Shown here piece after piece: positions 25,676-33,006 of a DNA stretch of 64,000 nucleotides. The stretch is taken from positions 1 through 64,000 of the forward strand of contig JBAYTZ010000012.1 of NCBI GenBank assembly GCA_041675285.1. The letters are read 5' to 3'. Within the stretch, counting starts at the first letter, position 1, and each line of letters starts with the position of its first letter. The position numbers were made by a program, and so were the translations under genes. The DNA comes from Candidatus Delongbacteria bacterium (lineage in GTDB: Bacteria > CAIWAD01). Below the pieces are notes generated by a model. It was not told where the DNA came from. It saw only the letters and a program-made list of their open reading frames with translations, and did no database searches.

Positions 25676-25728
25676 GGCGACCCCAGAACCATGACAGTCG
25701 GCAGTTCATGACTGCAGAAAGCGACCCC

Positions 25729-26100
25729 ATGCAGCTCGGAGCCTTTTCCATCAGCCTGGCCGTCAAGAACCTCGCAGCCTCACGGGCCTTCTACGAAGCG
25801 CTGGGCTTCTCGGCCTTCGGTGGTGACCCTGCGCAGAATTGGCTGATCCTCAAACAGGGCAGCACGGTGATCGGACTCTTCCAGGGCATGTTCGACCAGA
25901 ACATGCTCACCTTCAATCCCGGCTGGGATTCGGACGCGCAACCGCTGCAGGACTTCAGCGACGTCCGCGAGATCCAGAAGCATTTGCAGGTCCTGGGCAT
26001 CGTGCCGACCCAGGCGGTGGACGAAGCCGGCCAGGGCCCGGGCTACTTGATGCTGCTGGATCCGGATGGCAACCCGGTGCTAATCGACCAGCACGTCTGA
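25729..26100 (+). CDS. VOC-family (glyoxalase-like) protein
   Basis: A 123-residue protein of one vicinal-oxygen-chelate domain: LGAFSISLAVKNLAASRAFY, then WLILKQGSTVIGLFQGMF and GYLMLLDPDGNPVLID. Such proteins bind metals and include lyases, dioxygenases and antibiotic-resistance proteins; this subtype resembles uncharacterised stand-alone VOC proteins. The start at ATG 25729 matches the usual N-terminus (M-x-LGAFSISLAV), although ATG 25708 is also in frame. It lies between two copies of a 75-bp sequence, which suggests it was inserted by recombination. Confidence 0.82.
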   Translation: MQLGAFSISLAVKNLAASRAFYEALGFSAFGGDPAQNWLILKQGSTVIGLFQGMFDQNMLTFNPGWDSDAQPLQDFSDVREIQKHLQVLGIVPTQAVDEAGQGPGYLMLLDPDGNPVLIDQHV

Positions 26101-26107
26101 GGCGACC

Positions 26108-26180
26108 CGCGCGGCCGGCCCTTCAGCCTGGCCGCCGACACGCCGGGCCAGCTGGAGAAGGCGCGCTGGGACATCACCAA
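26108..26180 (+). repeat. Direct repeat, copy 2 (fragment of GlmL-like gene)
   Basis: A 73-bp non-coding copy of the 3' end of the GlmL-like gene. It would encode RGRPFSLAADTPGQLEKARWDIT if read in frame, followed by PA and a stop. It begins eight bases after the VOC stop and has no start of its own. Confidence 0.85.
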
Positions 26181-26203
26181 ACCCGCCTGATTGGAGCCGG
26201 AGC

Positions 26204-26611
26204 ATGCCACTCGATCTGCAGCCACTGGGACTTGCCGTCGAGATGCTCAAACAGGCCGTGCTGCTCTACGACTCACATCACGGGCCTGAGGCCGAGCGAT
26301 TGTTGCTGCGCGACGGCCTGATCCAGCGCTTCGAATACGTCTACGAATTGTGCTGGAAGTACATCCAGCGCTGGGTGGGTCAGAACATCAATGCCGAGTC
26401 CGCCGTCCCCACATGGTCGCGCAAGGAGTTGTTCCGCCTGGCCGCCGAGCGCGGCCTCTTGGTTGATCCCGCCGAGTGGTTCACCTTCACCGAAGCACGA
26501 AATCTCTCGGCCCACACCTACAATCCCGCCAACGCCGACACGGCCCTGCAGGCCGCCCGGCTGATGGCCACGCGCGCCGAACAGCTCCTGGAGCGACTTC
26601 AGCATGACTGA
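26204..26611 (+). CDS. HEPN-domain protein (HI0074/HepT-like toxin)
   Basis: A 135-residue all-helical HEPN protein. The RX4-6H ribonuclease motif is visible as RNLSAHTY near residue 98, after FEYVYELCWKYIQRW. In HEPN/MNT pairs the HEPN protein is the toxin that cleaves RNA and the nucleotidyltransferase is the antitoxin, which inactivates it by adding AMP or nucleotides. The partner follows with an 8-base overlap. GGAG occurs before the ATG. Confidence 0.86.
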   Translation: MPLDLQPLGLAVEMLKQAVLLYDSHHGPEAERLLLRDGLIQRFEYVYELCWKYIQRWVGQNINAESAVPTWSRKELFRLAAERGLLVDPAEWFTFTEARNLSAHTYNPANADTALQAARLMATRAEQLLERLQHD

Positions 26612-26933
26612 GCCCGGGCTCGAATTGCCGGCGGCATGGCGGGACCAGGTCCTTGGAATCCTGGCCGCTCAATGTCCGGAGCTGGAGGTTTGGTGTCACG
26701 GCAGTCGCGTGCAAGGCCGCGCCCGGGAATGGTCGGACCTGGATTTGGTGTTGGTATCTGATCAGCCGATCAACCCGGCACACCTGAACGCCCTGCGCGA
26801 GGCCTTTGCCTGCTCGAATCTGCCCATCCGCATTGATGTCGCCGACTTGCGCGCGCTGCCGATCACTCTGCAGCAAGGCGTCCGGGAGGCACACGTCGTA
26901 CTTTGGAACCCCCGCTCCGGCAACCCCTTTTGA
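26604..26933 (+). CDS. Minimal nucleotidyltransferase (MNT/MntA-like antitoxin)
   Basis: A 109-residue pol-beta-type nucleotidyltransferase. The motif GSRVQGRAREWSDLDLVLV gives the GSx10-12DxD pair of acidic residues for metal binding, and IRIDVADL supplies the third Asp. MNT proteins of this size neutralise the HEPN toxin encoded just upstream. The ATG overlaps the HEPN stop, so expression is coupled. It converges with the GNAT gene 36 bases away. Confidence 0.86.
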   Translation: MTEPGLELPAAWRDQVLGILAAQCPELEVWCHGSRVQGRAREWSDLDLVLVSDQPINPAHLNALREAFACSNLPIRIDVADLRALPITLQQGVREAHVVLWNPRSGNPF

Positions 26934-26969
26934 CGGACAGCGGACTGTGCGCCGCGTCCAGGGCCTTCA

Positions 26970-27434
26970 TCAAAGGTTCAGGCTCATCTCCGATGTCGGC
27001 GCGAAGCCCAGTTGCTCGTACAAGGGCCGGCCGTCGGGGCTGGCGTGGAGAAAGAGGCGCGGCATGCCCCGGGCCCGGCTCCAGGCGATCATGGTTTCCA
27101 GCAGCTGGCGGGCCAGGCCACGCCGGCGGTGCTCCGGCTCCGTGTACATGTTGACCACCCAGCCCCGGCGCGGATCCGGGAAGGTGGGGCCGGGCAGGAC
27201 GTCCAGCAGGATGATCCCGCCGCCGGCCACCACCCGGCCGTCCGCCGCCTCCACCAGCCAGCCCAGGTAGGTCCCTTCCGCCAAGCGGCGACGCAGCAGC
27301 CCGGCCGCGCTTGCGCGCATGGCCGCCAGGCCGGCCGCATCCGTCCGCCCCATGTCCTCGAACATCCGCTGCCGGTGATGCACCAGGATCTCCAGGTCCG
27401 CCGGTGTCGCCGCCCGGATGTGATACGCGTCCAT
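26970..27434 (-). CDS. GNAT-family N-acetyltransferase
   Basis: A 154-residue acetyltransferase. The acetyl-CoA loop is seen in VVNMYTEPEHRRRGLARQLLE (motif A, R/Q-x-x-G-x-G/A form) with upstream GGGIILLD strands and the terminal LHASPDGRPLYEQLGF motif B. The start is ATG 27434; longer frames begin inside the PAS gene. Substrate not predictable. It lies 41 bases downstream of the PAS protein, so it may be its last operon gene. Confidence 0.85.
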   Translation of the reverse strand: MDAYHIRAATPADLEILVHHRQRMFEDMGRTDAAGLAAMRASAAGLLRRRLAEGTYLGWLVEAADGRVVAGGGIILLDVLPGPTFPDPRRGWVVNMYTEPEHRRRGLARQLLETMIAWSRARGMPRLFLHASPDGRPLYEQLGFAPTSEMSLNL

Positions 27435-27475
27435 TCGACCACCTTGTCGATGGGTTTCGATGCGCCGGGGCGCCG

Positions 27476-28837
27476 TCACTCGGTCGGCCCGCCGGATTCT
27501 CCCAACCCATGGTGCACGTACAAGGTCTCCACGCAGTCCGGGCAGAGGCCATGGCTGAAGTTGGCCTCCGTGCGCTGGCTGATGTAGGCCTCCACCTGTT
27601 GCCAGTAACCCCGGTCGTCGCGGATCTTCTTGCACTTGGCGCAGATGGGCACGATGCCCTTGAGGGTCTTGATCTGGTCCATGGCGGAGCGCAGTTCCAC
27701 GATCACGCGCTCGCGCTCCTCCGCCGCCCGTCGGCGCTCCGAGATGTCCACCATGACGGTGAGGAAATAGTGCTGCCCCTGGCTCTCCACCAGGTCGCCC
27801 GCGAACAGGCCGGCGTGGAGCTGCCCGGCCTTGTCCCGCACGCTAAGCTCCACCTCCTCGACCTTGCCGTAGGTGCGGACCATCTCCGCCACCCGGGCCT
27901 GTTGCTCCGGGTCGGGAAAGAGCTCCAATTCGCGGCTGGTCCGGCCCAGCAGCTCCTCCCGGGAGTAGCCCAGCGCCTTGACGAAGGACTCGTTGATGTC
28001 GACGAACTGCAGCGTCTGGGCATCGTTGATCGCCATCAGCGCGGGGTTCCGGCGAAACAGCGTTTCGAATCTCTGCTGGGACTCCTGCTCCTTGCTCAGG
28101 TCCTTGCAGAGACCGAAGCGGCAAGGCTGGCCGTTCCAGGTGCCGGTCCAGAGCCGGGTTTCCACGGGGATCAGCCCGCCCTGGCGGCTGCGGAGCGGGA
28201 AGCGGCAACTCGAGCGCGTGCCGGCGACCAGCTCCTCCAGGCTGCGCGCGGCCTCCGGCTGATCCCAGGCCGGATGCAGCTCCACCAAGGTCATGGCCCG
28301 CAGGACCTCGTCCGCGTAGTCCAGCTTGCGGATGGCGGCCGGGTTGGCGTAGAGGATGCGCTCTTCGGCGCCGCTGATCAGCACCAGGTCGTCGAGGGTC
28401 TCCACCAGGGCGCGGAAGTTGGCCTCGCTCTGGGCCAGCCGCTCCTCTGCGGCCCGGCGCCGGGTGATGTCCTGGCCCGAACAGATGATGTGGGAGACCG
28501 TGCCGGCGGCCGAGATGGACGGCGTCTTGGCGATCTCCAGCAACCGCAGTTCGCCCCGGGCATCCGTCACCCATTCCTCCACCTCCACCGGAGCGCGGGT
28601 CTCCAGCACCATCCGGTTGGAGCGGCGGCAGACCTCGGCCACGGCGGGTGGAAAGATCTCCTCCAGCCGGCGGCCCTCCAGCTCCTCCTTGTCGCGCCCC
28701 AGGAAGCGGGCGTGGGCTTGGTTGACCAGACCGTAGGTGTCCTCGTCCGTCAAGTACCAGGTCTGGACGGCCATGTGGTCCATCATCACGGTCAGCTGGT
28801 CCAGGATGCGTTGCAGGCGGGTGGGGTCGTCGCTCAT
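27476..28837 (-). CDS. Triple-PAS protein with a C-terminal CxxC/KIRDD module
   Basis: A 453-residue cytoplasmic protein with no transmembrane segment. Three PAS domains are visible: about 10-130 (TYGLVNQAHARFLGRD), 135-255 (ERILYANPAAIRKLDYADE) and 265-375 (NPALMAINDAQTLQFVDINE). Each ends in a PAC block such as ICSGQDITRRRAAEERL. The last 75 residues contain LKGIVPICAKCKKIRDDRGYW and FSHGLCPDC, two Cys pairs that likely bind zinc, a module often attached to PAS and response regulator proteins but with no known output. There is no kinase or GGDEF, so the output is unknown. Confidence 0.8.
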   Translation of the reverse strand: MSDDPTRLQRILDQLTVMMDHMAVQTWYLTDEDTYGLVNQAHARFLGRDKEELEGRRLEEIFPPAVAEVCRRSNRMVLETRAPVEVEEWVTDARGELRLLEIAKTPSISAAGTVSHIICSGQDITRRRAAEERLAQSEANFRALVETLDDLVLISGAEERILYANPAAIRKLDYADEVLRAMTLVELHPAWDQPEAARSLEELVAGTRSSCRFPLRSRQGGLIPVETRLWTGTWNGQPCRFGLCKDLSKEQESQQRFETLFRRNPALMAINDAQTLQFVDINESFVKALGYSREELLGRTSRELELFPDPEQQARVAEMVRTYGKVEEVELSVRDKAGQLHAGLFAGDLVESQGQHYFLTVMVDISERRRAAEERERVIVELRSAMDQIKTLKGIVPICAKCKKIRDDRGYWQQVEAYISQRTEANFSHGLCPDCVETLYVHHGLGESGGPTE

Positions 28838-28989
28838 TTCGATCTCGACACTGGGGGGAGAATGCGGGTTGCCGAACCTGTTTTACAACAAGTTGCGGAA
28901 GTGGGGGCGGCTGCGGAACGGGTTCAGAACTCCACCGGCAGGCCCGGCGCGACCGGCGGTGGGGACCGTTGGCGGAGGGGTGGCCGCGC

Positions 28990-30777
28990 TCAGGGACGGG
29001 TGCCCGGCCGGCTGCCCAGCAGCGTGCCCGAGACGTTCCAGGCGCTGAAGCTGCCGCCCTCGGGCGCACCCTGGGGAATGGCCACTTCCAGGCGGTGCGG
29101 GCCGGGCGCCAGCTCGGGCAGCCGGATGGTCAGCGGTTCCGCCGCCGCGCCCGGACACCAGCCCGAGCGGCTCAGGTCCGAGGACGAGACGCCGTTCCAG
29201 AAGTTGCCCGAGGCCGGATTGAGGTGGCGCAGGCCGGCGCAGTCGCTGCGCCAGGGCGTGACCGTGGCCAGCTCGCGGCCATCCAGCAGGATCCGGTTGG
29301 GCTTGGGGTTGAACTCGTCGCCGCCGCCCCAGCCGCCGTGGCCCGTGCTCGTGTAGCGCAGGCGCACGTCCGTCAGGCCGGCGGGCAGCTCGAAGTCCAC
29401 GCGCAAGGTGTCCTGTTCGAAGAGGCGCCCGTACTCCTGGCCGGCCATCTCCAGCACGTTCAGCGTGTTGAAAAGCGGCAGGCACCAGCCGTCGCCGGGG
29501 GCTTCGGGCTGCACGGTGCGCTCGCCGGGATGGTGGCGCAGGGTCAGGCTCAGCTCGTGGCCGCCGGCGTCGTAGTTGCCCACGAAGGCGCCGATCCACA
29601 CCGGCCCCTCCAGCGCGGGCAGGAGTTCGCTCAGCTCCAGCCGGTAGACGGCGGAATCCGCCCAGACCTGTCCCTTCACCTGGACCTGCTCGTTGTAGTG
29701 CCCGACCCCGAAGGGCGTGATGAAGCGCACGAGCTCCAGCGGCGGCAGGTAGTCCGGCGTGGCCGTCAGGCCGCGATAGTCGCGCCCGTCGCGGGTCGTC
29801 AGCCGCGGCAGCGCGCCGACGCCGCGCTCCAGAGCGTCCAGCAGGCTCCCGCCGCGCTCTTCAGTCACGAGGAAGAGCGAGCCCGTGCGATCGTAGGCGT
29901 CGCCCCGGCTGCGCTCCACCAGCTCGGCGAAGAGCTGGCCCGGCGCCAGGCGCGGCAGCGTGAGCTTGCGCAGCAGCAGGGTGCCCGCGGCGAAACGCAG
30001 CACGGCGCTGCTGTCGGCCGCTCGGGCGGCGCGCAGGGCCAGCCGCATGGCGGCGGTGTCCACGGCGGCCGGGTTGAAACAGACTTGTTCGCGCTGGAAG
30101 ACGGGCAGCGTGGTGACCCAGCCCGCCGTGACCCGAGCCCGGTACTCGGCCGCGTCCACGGCCTCGCCGGGATCCGCCGGCCACAGGTCCGTTTGGTGCG
30201 GCAATTCCTCCAGGCTGGCGGCGACGAACTCCAGCTCGCCGTTGACCAGAATGCGCAACACCAGTCCGTCGGGGTCCAGCAGGGAGAGCCGCGGCCCGCC
30301 CCGCAGACCGGCGGCGACGGTGGACCACAGCTCGATGCGGTTGGAGTAGAGCGTGGCCGTCCACTTGCGGCAGGGCAGGCCCAGGATCTCCGCCGTCTCG
30401 GCCGTCGCCTCCAGCGCGGGCAGCGCGGCGAACTCCGCCAGCGTGTGACAGCGCCGACCCTCCCGGTCCACCAATAGCTGCAGCGTGCGGCCGGCCGCGA
30501 AGTCCTGGTAGCCGGTCTCGCGCGGCGCGCCGGGAATCCACTCGCCGGCCGGCAGCTGGCGCACCCGGGCGCCCCGCGCGTCGCAGTCCAGCTGGATGAC
30601 GCCTTCCTCCGGCGCCGCCTGGCCGCTGTGGCGGATTTCATACTCGATCCGGGCGGCGGGCAGAGTGCCGGCGCGCGCCAGGTCCGTGGTTCCGGCCAGC
30701 AGGAGCAGGGCCTGCAGGAGCAGGGCCTGCACAAGCAGGGTCGGCAGGGGTGCGAGGCCGTGCGAGAAAATTCTCAT
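28990..30777 (-). CDS. Secreted PNGase F-like glycoprotein N-glycanase
   Basis: A 595-residue protein. A signal peptide is followed by an N-terminal beta-rich domain (about 35-280, GLPGLI/DUF4412-like). The C-terminal part (about 300-595) matches the two-domain peptide-N4-(N-acetyl-beta-glucosaminyl)asparagine amidase F family: RFITPFGVGHYNE, GPVWIGAFVGNYDAGGHE, then TSTGHGGWGGGDEFN, TPWRSDCAGLR, NPASGNFW, SSSDLSRSGWCPG and SFSAWNVSG. Such enzymes release N-glycans from glycoproteins. The acidic catalytic residues (for example GGGDEF) are kept. A non-marine or host origin cannot be read. It needs export to act. Confidence 0.82.
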   Translation of the reverse strand: MRIFSHGLAPLPTLLVQALLLQALLLLAGTTDLARAGTLPAARIEYEIRHSGQAAPEEGVIQLDCDARGARVRQLPAGEWIPGAPRETGYQDFAAGRTLQLLVDREGRRCHTLAEFAALPALEATAETAEILGLPCRKWTATLYSNRIELWSTVAAGLRGGPRLSLLDPDGLVLRILVNGELEFVAASLEELPHQTDLWPADPGEAVDAAEYRARVTAGWVTTLPVFQREQVCFNPAAVDTAAMRLALRAARAADSSAVLRFAAGTLLLRKLTLPRLAPGQLFAELVERSRGDAYDRTGSLFLVTEERGGSLLDALERGVGALPRLTTRDGRDYRGLTATPDYLPPLELVRFITPFGVGHYNEQVQVKGQVWADSAVYRLELSELLPALEGPVWIGAFVGNYDAGGHELSLTLRHHPGERTVQPEAPGDGWCLPLFNTLNVLEMAGQEYGRLFEQDTLRVDFELPAGLTDVRLRYTSTGHGGWGGGDEFNPKPNRILLDGRELATVTPWRSDCAGLRHLNPASGNFWNGVSSSDLSRSGWCPGAAAEPLTIRLPELAPGPHRLEVAIPQGAPEGGSFSAWNVSGTLLGSRPGTRP

Positions 30778-30811
30778 AAGGGCTCCTTGCGGTTCGGCGG
30801 CGCGGGCCGGT

Positions 30812-31276
30812 TCAGGCGTCGTCCGCCTGCAGCAGCGCCGCCAGCCGGTCCAGGTTCTGCTCGTTGGCGGCCAGGATGAACTGCCGGATTCCGGCCAGAT
30901 CCTTGGCGGACTCGAAGCGCATGGTCCAGACCAGTTCGGTGCCCGCCGGTAGCGGGCTCAGCCGCAGCTCCAGCTCGAAGCGGTGGCGCGGCCGCAGGTG
31001 GCGCAGCAGGATCCGCCGGGGCCGCTCCAGCTCGACGAACTCCGTCTCGTTGGGATAGGCTATCCCGTCGGGGCCGTGCATGGTGTAGCGCCAGCGGCCG
31101 CCCGGGCGCGGATCGAAGTCGTGGAAGGTGTTGCGGAAGCCGGCCGGTCCCCACCAGGCTGCCAGCTGCAGCGGGTCGATCACCGCCTCGTAGACGCGCT
31201 CCGGCGCGGCGTCCAGGCGGCGGACATGGACGACCTCGCGCTCCGGGTCCGGCGCGGGCGTGGCGCTGTGTGTCAC
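30812..31276 (-). CDS. SRPBCC/AHSA1-family protein
   Basis: A 154-residue START-like protein: VVHVRRLDAAPERVYEAVIDP, WWGPAGFRNTFHDFDPRPGGRW and the YTMHGPDGIAYPNE, LRHLRPRHRFE strands are the AHSA1 pattern, with the C-terminal helix ending in LDRLAALLQ. Members bind hydrophobic ligands or act as Hsp90 activators; most are unassigned. It starts GTG and overlaps the RDD gene stop by four bases (31273-31276), so they are coupled. Confidence 0.82.
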   Translation of the reverse strand: MTHSATPAPDPEREVVHVRRLDAAPERVYEAVIDPLQLAAWWGPAGFRNTFHDFDPRPGGRWRYTMHGPDGIAYPNETEFVELERPRRILLRHLRPRHRFELELRLSPLPAGTELVWTMRFESAKDLAGIRQFILAANEQNLDRLAALLQADDA

Positions 31277-31896
31277 ACCGAATCCCTTTCCGTGGCTGGA
31301 GGAAGCTGGGCGGGCGCCGGCTCCAGGGTAGACGCCGTGGTTTCCGGCTCGGCCGCGGGAGCGGGCGCGCCGTCAGCCACCGGCACAAGCGCCGCGGGAG
31401 CCTCCACGCGGATCACGATGGTCTCCGCGATCCGGTCGTGGACGGTCTGCCGATTGGGGTGGATGTAATACTGGGCGAACCCGAAGCCACCCTCCAGCAC
31501 CGAGGCCGCGTAACCCAGGGAGCGCTCGACGGAGTGCCAGAGCGTCAGCCGTTCGTGGACCAGGGACTCCACCCGGATTCCCAGCCATTTCTTTCCTGGG
31601 GTCTGACCCCGCCCCCACCACGTCAGCAGGCCGAAGTACAGGGGCAGACTCAGCAGCGGCCAGCCGTGGAAGGGATCGATGTCCATCGTGAAGTCCATGT
31701 TGACCTGGCCGTCACCCGAGCCGTGCAGGGCGCCAGGCAACAAGCAGAGGCCCAGGCCCAGCGAGAGGAGCCCGAAATCCACCAGGAAGGCCAGGGCCCG
31801 GCGGCGGAACGAGGCGAAGCGCGCGCCCGCCAGGGCCTGTTGCCGACCCAGGCCGATGGGTTCGAAGTGCGCGCGGCGCGGAGTGCGAAGCTTCAT
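31273..31896 (-). CDS. RDD-family membrane protein
   Basis: A 207-residue protein with RDD hallmarks: FRRRALAFLVDFGLLSLGL (first helix with RxxAxxxD), GQTPGKKWLGIRV and the third helix region. The motif RQTVHDRIAETIV closes the core. The C-terminus is a Pro/Ala-rich acidic tail. RDD proteins may act as ion or solute transporters, but for most no role is known. ATG 31896 fits the start of the family; the longer frame to 31941 lacks a ribosome site. Confidence 0.83.
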   Translation of the reverse strand: MKLRTPRRAHFEPIGLGRQQALAGARFASFRRRALAFLVDFGLLSLGLGLCLLPGALHGSGDGQVNMDFTMDIDPFHGWPLLSLPLYFGLLTWWGRGQTPGKKWLGIRVESLVHERLTLWHSVERSLGYAASVLEGGFGFAQYYIHPNRQTVHDRIAETIVIRVEAPAALVPVADGAPAPAAEPETTASTLEPAPAQLPPATERDSV

Positions 31897-31956
31897 GGCG
31901 CTCAATCCCGGCTTGGTGTGATACAGGCGCGGCGGGCCCAAGTGGGCGCGGCGCGC

Positions 31957-32847
31957 TTAAGCCAGCAGGTACTCGCCGCGGAGGCGGGTCACGGCACCGC
32001 CGCCAAAGGAGAGGTCCCAGCCGTCGTCCGCGCGCCGGGCTTTCAGGCGCACGCGGTTGGCGTGGTTGCGCCGGCCGTTCTGCTCCAGGACCAGCGGCGC
32101 GCCGTCCCACTCTCCGCTCAGCAGCAGGTGGTGCCCCAGCGCGGCGCTACCGGAGCCGGTGGCCGGATCCTCGAGGTAGCCGAAGGTCGGGGCGAAGACC
32201 CGGGTGCGGAAGGCGTGCGACGGATCGACGGTTTCCCGGCAGTGGACCAGCACGATGTCCAGTCCTTGTTCCTGGCAAAAGGCCCGTAGCACGGCATAGT
32301 CCGGCGCCAGGGCCAGCAGCGCCTCCAGGCCCGCCAGCGGCACCAGCAGCGTCTCCAGTCCGGCGTTGACCACGGCCGGGGGACGCGTGCTGTCCAGCGC
32401 GGCGGTGGGTAGTCCCAAGGCCTCCGCCAGCAACCCGGCCGGAGGCGCGCTGGCGGCGACGCGCGGCGCCGGAGCCGTGATGTAGACCGCGTCCTCCGCC
32501 GCCACTTGGTTTTCCACCGCCAGGACGCCCTTGCGCGTGACGATCTCCACGACGGGCCGGGCGCGCCAGCCCGCGTTCGTGGCGAGCAAGTCGTGCAGGG
32601 CGGCGATGGTGGCGTGGCCGCAGAACTCCACCTCGCGCTCGGCGGAAAAGAAGCGCAGCGCCAGGCGCTCGCCCTGCGGTGCCAGGAAGGCCACCTCGTT
32701 GACGTAGCCCTGCAGCTCGGCCGCCAGACGGAGCATGTCCGACGCGCTCAGCTCATCGATGGCGGCCAGCCGCACCACGCCCGCCGGATTGCCCGCCGAG
32801 GTGCTGGTTGCGAAGGCATCGACTTTGCGAAAGGGAAACGCGCGCAC
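31957..32847 (-). CDS. PhzF-family isomerase
   Basis: A 296-residue protein with the two-lobed diaminopimelate epimerase fold. The N-lobe has FRKVDAFATSTSAGNPAGVV, NEVAFLAP and FCGHATIAALH (catalytic Glu near 50 in NEV). The C-lobe has FGYLEDPATGSGSAALGHHL. PhzF isomerises a dihydro-3-hydroxyanthranilate in phenazine biosynthesis, but most homologues such as this have unknown substrates, and no other phenazine gene is present. Confidence 0.87.
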   Translation of the reverse strand: MRAFPFRKVDAFATSTSAGNPAGVVRLAAIDELSASDMLRLAAELQGYVNEVAFLAPQGERLALRFFSAEREVEFCGHATIAALHDLLATNAGWRARPVVEIVTRKGVLAVENQVAAEDAVYITAPAPRVAASAPPAGLLAEALGLPTAALDSTRPPAVVNAGLETLLVPLAGLEALLALAPDYAVLRAFCQEQGLDIVLVHCRETVDPSHAFRTRVFAPTFGYLEDPATGSGSAALGHHLLLSGEWDGAPLVLEQNGRRNHANRVRLKARRADDGWDLSFGGGAVTRLRGEYLLA

Positions 32848-33006
32848 GGCTCACTCCTGCTGTGACCGCTGACGGGACAGGGGAATCCAGACTCCGTGGC
32901 GGCCGGCGGAGCGGACAACAAGCATCCGCACAATCGGCGCCGGGGTTCCCGTCACGTTGGACACTCATGAATGTGGCAAACAGGGGACCTCGCGCCAGAG
33001 CAGGGC

